A stretch of 11,793 nucleotides of DNA, from NCBI GenBank assembly GCA_947167435.1, contig CAMVIC010000029.1:1-11793 (forward strand), read 5' to 3'. The translations under genes were made by a program, and so were the position numbers. This document shows, piece by piece, positions 6,562 to 11,793 of this stretch. This DNA is from an uncultured Clostridia bacterium. Lineage in GTDB: Bacteria > Bacillota_A > Clostridia > Oscillospirales > Oscillospiraceae. Numbering within the stretch: the first letter of the stretch is position 1; each line of letters starts with the position of its first letter. The notes beneath the pieces are model-generated. The model searched no databases and was not told the origin of the DNA. It saw only the letters and a list, made by a program, of their open reading frames with translations.

Positions 6562-7626
6562 GTGAAAGAAGAACAGGGCCGCAGGCTCCATCTGGAGCTG
6601 CTGCGCATGATCGCCATCTATCTGGTGGTTCTGAACCATACCGGCTACAACGGCTATCTGTACGCAATGCAGGTCCCTGACAGGCCGGTTTTCTGGCCGC
6701 TTCTGGCGGTCTCCGTGCTGGTCAAGACGGCAGTTCCTTTGTTTTTTATGGTCTCCGGCGCGCTGCTGCTGGGGAAGGAGGAAAGTCTGGGGACACTGCT
6801 GAAAAAGCGGGTTCTCCGCTATGGGCTGGTGCTGCTGCTTTTTTCTCTGCTCAGCTATCTTTACGGCATCCGGGACCGCCTTGAGAGCTTCTCCCTGTAC
6901 TATTTTCTCACGCAGCTCTACAGCTACCGGCTTGCGGATTCCTATTGGTTTCTGTATCAGTATCTGGCCTATCTGCTGGTGCTCCCCTTCCTGCGGGCGC
7001 TGGTGCGGGCCATGGGTGACCGGGACTACCGTTATCTGGTCGCGCTCTGGGTGGCGCTGGGCGTAACGGAGATCCTGGCGTTTCTCCTGTTGAAAACACC
7101 CGCCTGGCGCAGTGAGACCTTCGTTCTGTTTGTGTCCGAGTATACGGTGTTCTTCCCCCTGCTGGGCTATTATCTGGAGCAGCGCGTGCCGCCCGAGCGC
7201 TATACCCGGCGCCATGTTCTGTGGGCGCTGGCGGCAGCTCTCGCCGCCGTGTCACTGAGCTGTGCGGCTGTGAGAAGCTACTGTACGCGCTTTGACGACT
7301 GGACCATCAGCGGGGCGGAGACCTATCTGGGTTCGCTGACCTGCGTGCCCGCCCTGTCCGTCTATTTCTGTGTGCGCGCCCTGTTTCTCCGGCATCAGCC
7401 CGGTCCCCTCTGCCGCCGCGTCCTCTGCTTTTTCGGCAGCTGCAGCTTCGGCGTATATCTGCTGCAGCACATCTGGCTGGAGCAGACCGCGCCTCTGCGC
7501 CGCTCTCTGGCGTCGCTGCTGGGCACCTTTGCCGGCACCCTGGTCTGGGTGCTGTGCATCTGCGTGCTCGGCTCCGGCGTCGCCTGGCTCCTGCGGCAGC
7601 TCCCCGGATTGAAAAAACTCCTATAA
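6562..7626 (+). CDS. Acyltransferase family 3 membrane protein
   Basis: This 354-residue integral membrane protein has about ten hydrophobic helices. It matches the acyltransferase-3 (OafA/NodX/WecH-like) family, whose members O-acylate sugars or other envelope polymers using acyl-CoA on the inner face. Family marks are HLELLRMIAIYLVVLNH near the N-terminus with H26 as the likely catalytic histidine, FFMVSGALLLG (61-71), a WFLYQYLAYLLVLPFLR segment (129-145) and the late FGVYLLQHIWLE. The usual Asp of the first motif (DxLR) is Glu here. GTG 6562 is preferred over ATG 6520 because GGAAGGGGGG (6546-6554) precedes it and family proteins start just before the R-x-x-x-(D/E)-x-x-R motif. No clear promoter lies between the upstream terminator and the start. 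The acceptor substrate is unknown; there are no sugar genes nearby. Confidence 0.88.
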   Translation: MKEEQGRRLHLELLRMIAIYLVVLNHTGYNGYLYAMQVPDRPVFWPLLAVSVLVKTAVPLFFMVSGALLLGKEESLGTLLKKRVLRYGLVLLLFSLLSYLYGIRDRLESFSLYYFLTQLYSYRLADSYWFLYQYLAYLLVLPFLRALVRAMGDRDYRYLVALWVALGVTEILAFLLLKTPAWRSETFVLFVSEYTVFFPLLGYYLEQRVPPERYTRRHVLWALAAALAAVSLSCAAVRSYCTRFDDWTISGAETYLGSLTCVPALSVYFCVRALFLRHQPGPLCRRVLCFFGSCSFGVYLLQHIWLEQTAPLRRSLASLLGTFAGTLVWVLCICVLGSGVAWLLRQLPGLKKLL

Positions 7627-7633
7627 TGCCAAG

Positions 7634-7662
7634 AGCTCCCCGGAAAGTATTTCCGGGGAGCT
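7634..7662. terminator. Shared hairpin between the convergent acyltransferase and pgi genes
   Basis: AGCTCCCCGGAAA (7634-7646) and TTTCCGGGGAGCT (7650-7662) form a perfect 13-bp stem with a three-base loop. Neither side has a proper U-tract (TCTCAAAC on plus, TTGGCATT on minus), so it may work as a weak bidirectional terminator or a 3'-end stabiliser. Confidence 0.65.
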
Positions 7663-7708
7663 TCTCAAACTACCGATTACTAAAAACTAATAACTGATTA
7701 CCAAGCAC
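7660..7708 (-). repeat. Degenerate 7-bp repeat array after pgi
   Basis: Read on the minus strand, a G recurs every seven bases at 7708, 7701, 7694, 7687, 7680, 7673 and 7666. The four clearest units (7701 down to 7674) fit GTWWTYR, for example GTAATCA and GTTATTA. The array begins just past the pgi stop codon and runs into the hairpin 7662-7634. It is AT-rich against its surroundings. It is related to the array at 10211-10252, whose GTTAGTA unit differs from GTTATTA at one base. Confidence 0.55.
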
Positions 7709-7720
7709 TATACCCCGCGC

Positions 7721-8998
7721 TTATTTCGCACCGGGCTTGCCCAGCATGCGGAACATGTTCTTCTTGTAGGCCTCCACACCGGGCTGGTCAAAGGGATTGA
7801 CGCCGGACATGTAGCCGGAAATGGCGCAGGCCATCTCGAAGAAGCAGACCAGAGCGGCAAAGCCCTCTTCGTTGCGCATGGGCACCTCGATGACCATGTT
7901 GGGCACGCCGCCGGCCACATGGGCCGCCTTCACCGCGTCCGCCGCCACATGGGAGATCTCCGCGATGTCACGGCCGGCCAGGTAGTTCAGGCCGTCGGTA
8001 TCGTCCGCCTCCACAGGGAAGGGATAGGTGTTGCGGCTGTAGGTAAAGCGCACCACGCTCTCCATCAGGGTCCGGGGGCCGGACTGGATGAACTGACCCA
8101 TGGAGTGCAGGTCGGCGGTAAACTCCACGCTGGCGGGGAAGATGCCCTTGCCGTCCTTGCCCTCGCTCTCGCCGTAGAGCTGCTTCCACCACTCGGCCAT
8201 AAAGCGGAAGCTGGGCTCGTAGCAGGCCAGAATCTCAATGTCGTAACCCTTTCCGTACAGGTGCTGACGGGCAGCGGCATACTTCCAGGCGGGGTTTTCC
8301 GGGGAGCGCAGGTCCAGAGCCTTGAACTCCTCGATGGCGGCGTTGATGACCCGCTCCACGTCGATGCCGGCCACGGCCATGGGCAGCAGGCCCACCGCGC
8401 TCAGCACGCTGAAACGGCCGCCCACGTCGTCGGGAACCACGAAGGTCTTCCAGCCGTGCTCGTCCGCCTCGGTTTTCAGAACGCCCCGGTGCGCGTCGGT
8501 GGTGGCGAAGATGTGGGCGTCCGCCTCGTCGCCGTACTTTTTCTCCAGCAGCTCCCGGAAAATGCGGAAGGAAACCGCGGGCTCCAGGGTGGTGCCGGAT
8601 TTGGAGATTACGTTCACGTCAAAGTCGACGCCCTCCAGCTGGCTGAGGGTATCGCAGAGGGTATCGGCGGAGAGCATGTTGCCCACGAAGATGATCCGCG
8701 GGTCGTCTTTGCCGGGGATGGGCTTGAGCAGTTCGATGGCGCCGCGTGCGCCCAGGTAGGAGCCGCCGATGCCAACAACCACCAGGGCCTTGGAGCGGCC
8801 GCGGATGAGTCTGGCAGCCTCCAGAATCTCAGGCAGCTCGGTCTCCTTGATGCGCTGGGGCAGCTGCAGCCAGCCGGTGAAATCCGCGCCCAGACCGGTG
8901 CCCTCGCTGAGGGTGCGGTGAGCCACTTCCGCCAGGGAATAATTGGGCCCGGCGGAGGTGAAAAATTCAGCAGCGCCGGACAGATCTACTTTTACCAT
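7721..8998 (-). CDS. pgi: Glucose-6-phosphate isomerase
   Basis: This 425-residue protein is of the short bacterial Pgi type. It interconverts glucose-6-phosphate and fructose-6-phosphate in the cytoplasm for glycolysis and gluconeogenesis. Visible marks are GIGGSYLG (76-83), the sugar-phosphate-binding SKSGTTLEP (132-140), the QLYGESEGKDGKG block with the catalytic-type Glu (277 or 279), LHSMGQ with H298, and the PGI signature GVNPFDQPGVEAYK (399-412), whose K412 corresponds to the catalytic lysine. The start ATG (8996-8998 on plus) is chosen because GGGAGG lies ten bases upstream on the coding strand. An ATG 14 codons earlier (9040) falls on the promoter -10. It is transcribed alone from the promoter 9039-9066 and followed by a heptad array and hairpin. 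Confidence 0.97.
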   Translation of the reverse strand: MVKVDLSGAAEFFTSAGPNYSLAEVAHRTLSEGTGLGADFTGWLQLPQRIKETELPEILEAARLIRGRSKALVVVGIGGSYLGARGAIELLKPIPGKDDPRIIFVGNMLSADTLCDTLSQLEGVDFDVNVISKSGTTLEPAVSFRIFRELLEKKYGDEADAHIFATTDAHRGVLKTEADEHGWKTFVVPDDVGGRFSVLSAVGLLPMAVAGIDVERVINAAIEEFKALDLRSPENPAWKYAAARQHLYGKGYDIEILACYEPSFRFMAEWWKQLYGESEGKDGKGIFPASVEFTADLHSMGQFIQSGPRTLMESVVRFTYSRNTYPFPVEADDTDGLNYLAGRDIAEISHVAADAVKAAHVAGGVPNMVIEVPMRNEEGFAALVCFFEMACAISGYMSGVNPFDQPGVEAYKKNMFRMLGKPGAK

Positions 8999-9038
8999 AT
9001 CCAGGATACCTCCCAATATCAGACATAGAATCATATTC

Positions 9039-9066
9039 ATTATATACGATTTCCCCGGGATTTCAA
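9039..9066 (-). promoter_or_regulatory. pgi promoter
   Basis: On the minus strand TTGAAA (9066-9061) is followed after 16 bp by a perfect TATAAT (9044-9039). Transcription would start near 9032, giving a leader of about 34 bases before pgi. Confidence 0.75.
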
Positions 9067-9130
9067 GTGCAAAGCGGCGGATTTCCTTTCCGCACAGGGA
9101 TATGACGGGTCTGCATGGATATTCACTGTT

Positions 9131-9140
9131 TTCCGCGGAA
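9131..9140. promoter_or_regulatory. Short palindrome upstream of the SPFH gene
   Basis: TTCCGCGGAA is a perfect 10-bp palindrome in the divergent region between pgi and the SPFH gene. A partly overlapping TCCGGA follows at 9141-9146. It could be a regulator site; I see no clear -35/-10 pair for the rightward gene to relate it to. Confidence 0.2.
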
Positions 9141-9208
9141 TCCGGAAGGCGAACTTTTTTTCGTTTCGTGCGTCACATGGTCACAGGAACAGCAAAGGAG
9201 GAAAAAAG

Positions 9209-10204
9209 ATGTCTATTCTTGTATTTGGCGTTCTTGCAGCCATCGTACTGTTCGTTGCCCTGGGCTTTAAGAACCAGGTGCAGGTCTCCCGTGATCCCGC
9301 CACCGGGAACGTACGGCGCGATATACAGCGGGAGTGGAAAACCCGTCCCATCCAGCTTCTTGCGCTGGCGGTGCTGATTGTGGCGGTGCTGGCAAGCTCT
9401 GTCACCGTGGTGCCCACCGGCTACACCGGCATCCTCACCACCTTCGGCCGCGTGGAGCAGCGCACCCTCAGCGCAGGCGCGCACCTGATTCTGCCCTGGC
9501 AGAACGTGGTGAAGATGGACAACCGGACCCAGAAGGTGCACATCACCACCGCCGCCTTCTCCAGCGACATCCAGCAGGTGGACCTGAGCCTGTCGGTAAA
9601 CTTCTGCATCGACCAGGAGACCGCCCAGGAGCTTTACCGCACGGTCGGCATCAACTACTATGAAAACGTGATGAGCCCCCGGATTCTGGAAAACACCAAG
9701 GCGGTCTTCTCCCAGTACTCGGCGGAGAACCTGATTGCCAAGCGCAACAGCCTCTCCGACATGATTCAGGAGAGCACCGCGGCGGACATGAAGCCCTACG
9801 GCATCACCGTGGTGTCCATCGCCATCGAGGACATCGACTTTACCGACGCCTTCACCACCGCTGTCGAGGCCAAGCAGGTGGCGGCACAGAACAAGCTGAC
9901 CGCCGAGACCGAGCAGGCCCAGAAAACCATGGAGGAGCGGGCCACCGCAGAGCGCGCGGTTATCGCCGCCAATGCCGAGGCGGAAAAGTCGGTCATCGCC
10001 GCCAATGCCGAGCTTGAAGTCGTCAAGGTTCAGGCTGAGGCAGCCCTCTATGCCGGCGAAAAAGAGGCTGAGATGAACAAGCGCATCTCCGAATCCCTGA
10101 CTCCGGGTCTCCTCGATTACTACTGGATCAAGCAGTGGGACGGCAAGCTCCCCACCACCGTGCTGGGCGAGACCGGCAACTATATGATTGACCTGACGGA
10201 GTGA
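9209..10204 (+). CDS. SPFH/band 7 (prohibitin/stomatin-like) membrane protein
   Basis: This 331-residue membrane scaffold protein has two hydrophobic segments (about 4-20 and 49-68) and then an SPFH domain from VPTGYTGILTTFGRV (68-82) to about residue 245. An Ala/Glu-rich coiled coil follows (about 220-295), with the typical prohibitin-like end YYWIKQWDGKLPTTVLG (304-320). Family members oligomerise in membrane microdomains and often control proteases or membrane fluidity. The coil holds two 11-residue repeats containing VIAANAE (251-257 and 262-268), encoded by a 33-bp duplication. ATG 9209 follows AAAGGAGG (9194-9201) at seven bases. No NfeD-type membrane protease partner is adjacent. The gene appears monocistronic and ends in a heptad array plus terminator. 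Confidence 0.93.
   Translation: MSILVFGVLAAIVLFVALGFKNQVQVSRDPATGNVRRDIQREWKTRPIQLLALAVLIVAVLASSVTVVPTGYTGILTTFGRVEQRTLSAGAHLILPWQNVVKMDNRTQKVHITTAAFSSDIQQVDLSLSVNFCIDQETAQELYRTVGINYYENVMSPRILENTKAVFSQYSAENLIAKRNSLSDMIQESTAADMKPYGITVVSIAIEDIDFTDAFTTAVEAKQVAAQNKLTAETEQAQKTMEERATAERAVIAANAEAEKSVIAANAELEVVKVQAEAALYAGEKEAEMNKRISESLTPGLLDYYWIKQWDGKLPTTVLGETGNYMIDLTE
9962..10012 (+). repeat. 33-bp internal duplication in the SPFH gene
   Basis: ATCGCCGCCAATGCCGAG occurs at 9962-9979 and again, identically, at 9995-10012, exactly 33 bp apart. It encodes one extra 11-residue turn of the coiled coil. Identity over 18 bases suggests a fairly recent duplication or gene conversion. Confidence 0.7.
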
Positions 10205-10210
10205 CCGGTG

Positions 10211-10252
10211 GTTAGCAGTTAGCAGTTAGTAGCTAGCAGATAGTAGTTAGAG
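10211..10252 (+). repeat. Tandem 7-bp repeat array after the SPFH gene
   Basis: Six adjoining units start at 10211, 10218, 10225, 10232, 10239 and 10246. The first two are identical (GTTAGCA); the others fit GNTAGYA except the last, GTTAGAG. The array begins six bases after the stop codon and ends eight bases before the terminator stem. Because seven is not a multiple of three, the TAG in each unit falls in all three frames in turn, twice each. Confidence 0.85.
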
Positions 10253-10260
10253 GAAAAGCG

Positions 10261-10296
10261 TTGGGCGGCCCGTCGGGCCGCCCAATGTTATGTTTT
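10261..10296 (+). terminator. Terminator of the SPFH gene
   Basis: TTGGGCGGCCC (10261-10271) pairs perfectly with GGGCCGCCCAA (10275-10285) around a three-base loop, followed by the imperfect U-tract TGTTATGTTTT. Confidence 0.75.
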
Positions 10297-10298
10297 CT

Positions 10299-10325
10299 GC
10301 TGTTGGCTGTTTTGCGGCAACAGCC
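10299..10325 (+). other. Hairpin with two alternative 7-bp pairings
   Basis: GCTGTT occurs twice (10299-10304 and 10306-10311), and either copy can pair with the single AACAGC at 10319-10324. The pairings are GCTGTTG with CAACAGC, or GGCTGTT with AACAGCC. It lies just after the SPFH terminator and may be a second, weak terminator stem or an accident. Confidence 0.3.
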
Positions 10326-10487
10326 CGAAAAAGCGGCCGATGGGCAGGTATTTGCCGCTCCTGCGGTGTGTCGGAGAGGATTCCCCGGGCATTGGTTGAC
10401 AGAATTGCAGGTTCCTGATCCGGTCGGAGCGCAGCGGCTGCCTTCTGCTGATTTGCAAAAAGCGCGCAGTTTCGGGAGTTTTAAACA

Positions 10488-10508
10488 TTTCCCACAGAGT
10501 TTTCCACA
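10488..10508 (+). promoter_or_regulatory. DnaA-box-like pair
   Basis: TTTTCCACA (10500-10508) fits the DnaA box TTWTNCACA exactly. TTTCCCACA (10488-10496) differs at one position and starts 12 bp earlier. Only these two were found, so this is not an origin; DnaA control of the next gene or chance are both possible. Confidence 0.35.
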
Positions 10509-10572
10509 GGGCCGCTGTGATGGAATCGCAGAAACTTGTTGACATAATGCCTTTTTCCGTCCCAATCAGGTT

Positions 10573-10608
10573 GTTTCCGTACGGTAACGAAAAATTTACA
10601 GAACGGTA
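10573..10608. promoter_or_regulatory. Operator-like palindrome and phased direct repeat upstream of the AI-2E promoter
   Basis: GTTTCCGTACGGTAAC (10573-10588) is a near-perfect 16-bp palindrome with one mismatched pair. Its half-site ACGGTA (10581-10586) recurs at 10603-10608, 22 bp away or about two turns, directly abutting the -35 hexamer. That spacing is typical of activator or response-regulator sites. Confidence 0.35.
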
Positions 10609-10638
10609 TTGACGCGGACGCAGCTTGCATAGTAAAAT
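10609..10638 (+). promoter_or_regulatory. Promoter of the AI-2E family gene
   Basis: TTGACG (10609-10614) and TAAAAT (10633-10638) are separated by 18 bp. Transcription would start near 10645. The leader contains a small hairpin, CGACAG (10647-10652) with CTGTCG (10662-10667). Confidence 0.6.
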
Positions 10639-10695
10639 AACGGGTGCGACAGGGAAGCTCTCTGTCGGTCCCGCATTTTGCGAAAGGAGCAGGTT

Positions 10696-11793
10696 ATGAG
10701 ACGGCATTTTCGCTGGGATAAAAAATACCTGTATTGGGGTATCACAGCCTTTCTTGTGATTGCGGCGGCCATTTTGTTTTACATGGCCCTTAACTATCTG
10801 CCGGCGCTGGCTCAGGCAATCAGCCGCTTCGTGAGCATTCTCAGTCCCTTTGTCTGGGGTCTGATTCTCAGCTATCTGCTGGCTCCCCTGATGCGCTCGC
10901 TGGAGAAGCACGTCTTCCTGCCTCTGACGGAAAAGCTGTTTCGGAAGTGGAAGATTGATAAGCGACACAGTGCCGCCCGCGCTGCCCGCGGCATCTCCGT
11001 CCTAGTGTCGGAGCTGGTGCTGCTGGTTGTGATCGCGGCCCTGATCATGCTGATTCTGCCGCAATTGTACAGCAGCATTGAAATGATCGTGCAGAACAGC
11101 CCAACCTACGCGGCCAATCTGACCAACTGGGCCACCAATCTGCTTCAGGATTATCCGGAAATCCGCGCCTATATTACCGAAACCCTGGGCACCTTCAACA
11201 ACGACGTATTCGGCTGGATTCGGGACACGCTCCTGCCCGGCCTGGGCAACATTCTCTCCAACGTGACCACAGGCGTGCGCTATGTGGTGGGCGGGGTATA
11301 CAACCTTCTGATCGGCATTATCGTGTCCATTTACTTTCTGGGGAATCTGGAACATTACGGCGCCAGCTTCCGCCGGGTGCTGTACAGCGTCTTCCCCGTG
11401 GACACCGCCGAAAAAATCCGCTCCGGCATCGCCTTTGCCGACCGGACCTTCATGGGCTTTCTCAACGGCAAGCTTCTGGACTCCGCCATTGTGGGTCTCA
11501 TCTGCTATATCGTATGCGCCATTTTGCGCATGCCCTACGCGCTGCTGGTCAGTGTCATTGTGGGCGTGACCAACATCATCCCCTTCTTCGGTCCCCTGAT
11601 CGGCGCCATTCCCAGCGTGGTCATCATTCTGATGGTCAACCCCCTGAAGGCTCTGATTTTTGTGATCTTCATCATCATCCTTCAGCAGATCGACGGCAAC
11701 ATCATCGGCCCCAAGATTCTGGGCAACTCCACCGGCATCAACGGCTTCTGGGTCATGTTCTCCATCATCGTGGGTGCCGGGCTCTTCGGCTTC
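10696..11793 (+). CDS. AI-2E family transporter/permease, 5' part
   Basis: The frame opens at ATG 10696, after AAAGGAG (10683-10689), and stays open for 366 codons to the last base, so the C-terminus is missing. It encodes a multi-spanning membrane protein with hydrophobic segments near residues 15-35, 47-65, a pair about 104-122, and a dense cluster after 200. Family marks are GKLLDSAIVGLICYI, VTNIIPFFGPLIGAIPSVV and QQIDGNIIGPKILGN, the conserved C-terminal half of the AI-2E (PerM/YdiK/TqsA-like) family. Functions shown for members vary (autoinducer-2 export, Na+/H+ exchange), so the substrate here is open. It has its own promoter (10609-10638). Confidence 0.9.
   Translation, partial: MRRHFRWDKKYLYWGITAFLVIAAAILFYMALNYLPALAQAISRFVSILSPFVWGLILSYLLAPLMRSLEKHVFLPLTEKLFRKWKIDKRHSAARAARGISVLVSELVLLVVIAALIMLILPQLYSSIEMIVQNSPTYAANLTNWATNLLQDYPEIRAYITETLGTFNNDVFGWIRDTLLPGLGNILSNVTTGVRYVVGGVYNLLIGIIVSIYFLGNLEHYGASFRRVLYSVFPVDTAEKIRSGIAFADRTFMGFLNGKLLDSAIVGLICYIVCAILRMPYALLVSVIVGVTNIIPFFGPLIGAIPSVVIILMVNPLKALIFVIFIIILQQIDGNIIGPKILGNSTGINGFWVMFSIIVGAGLFGF

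Larger units (their letters stand above)
10205..10695. other. 490-bp gene-free region between the SPFH and AI-2E genes
   Basis: No open frame here has a ribosome binding site, family resemblance or a sensible start. It holds, in order, the heptad array, a terminator, a hairpin with two alternative pairings, a stretch (about 10330-10480) in which I see no clear signal, a DnaA-box-like pair, operator-like repeats, and the AI-2E promoter and leader. An unrecognised small RNA in 10330-10480 cannot be excluded. Confidence 0.5.

Noticed and set aside
10211..10252. Heptad array as a CRISPR
   Set aside because: Units are 7 bp with no spacers and no cas genes nearby.
10488..10508. Replication origin
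   Set aside because: Only one exact DnaA box, no AT-rich unwinding region and no dnaA/dnaN neighbours.
10645..10695. Riboswitch in the AI-2E leader
   Set aside because: Only one short hairpin (10647-10667) in a 50-base leader, too small for any known riboswitch.
10288..10968. Minus-strand 226-codon frame covering the gene-free region and the start of the AI-2E gene
   Set aside because: It runs through a promoter and antisense to a recognisable gene, without a start site or motif. The 93-codon plus frame at 10261-10542 begins inside a terminator stem.

Overview
The window is about 11.8 kb of GC-rich (roughly 60% by eye) low-GC-lineage-type Gram-positive DNA. It has strong AGGAGG-type ribosome binding sites, sigma-A-like promoters, and a block of a SpoVB/YabM-type flippase, HU and the S4-domain protein RqcP that is typical of Firmicutes. 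Together with a 2-hydroxyacyl-CoA dehydratase operon, this suggests an anaerobic clostridium, plausibly of the Oscillospiraceae. That taxonomic call is an inference. It looks like core chromosome: I see no transposase, phage gene, tRNA, rRNA or CRISPR array.

Left part (1-2800, + strand): the 3' end of an FAD-dependent dehydrogenase; a lipid-flippase-like membrane protein that appears to start at a non-standard ACG codon behind a perfect Shine-Dalgarno; then HU with its own extended -10 promoter and terminator, followed by rqcP. A small P-loop protein (2813-3160, - strand) converges on rqcP. It seems to lack the segment between its Walker A helix and the next strand.

Centre (3300-6500, + strand): a promoter, bracketed by an inverted repeat, drives a three-gene operon. 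It contains two 2-hydroxyacyl-CoA dehydratase-family subunits with overlapping stop and start, then an 81-residue Arg-rich single-span membrane protein, and it ends at a strong terminator. The ATPase activator these enzymes need is not in the window, so the complex would have to be activated from elsewhere.

Right part (6500-11793): an acyltransferase-3 membrane protein (+) faces glucose-6-phosphate isomerase (-) across a shared hairpin. Pgi has a clear TTGAAA/TATAAT promoter and is divergent from an SPFH/band-7 membrane protein. A 490-bp gene-free stretch follows, then the 5' part of an AI-2E-family transporter, cut by the window end.

The most unusual non-coding signal is a pair of related 7-bp tandem repeat arrays. 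One lies after the SPFH gene and one after pgi. Each sits in the same orientation relative to its gene, between the stop codon and the terminator hairpin.
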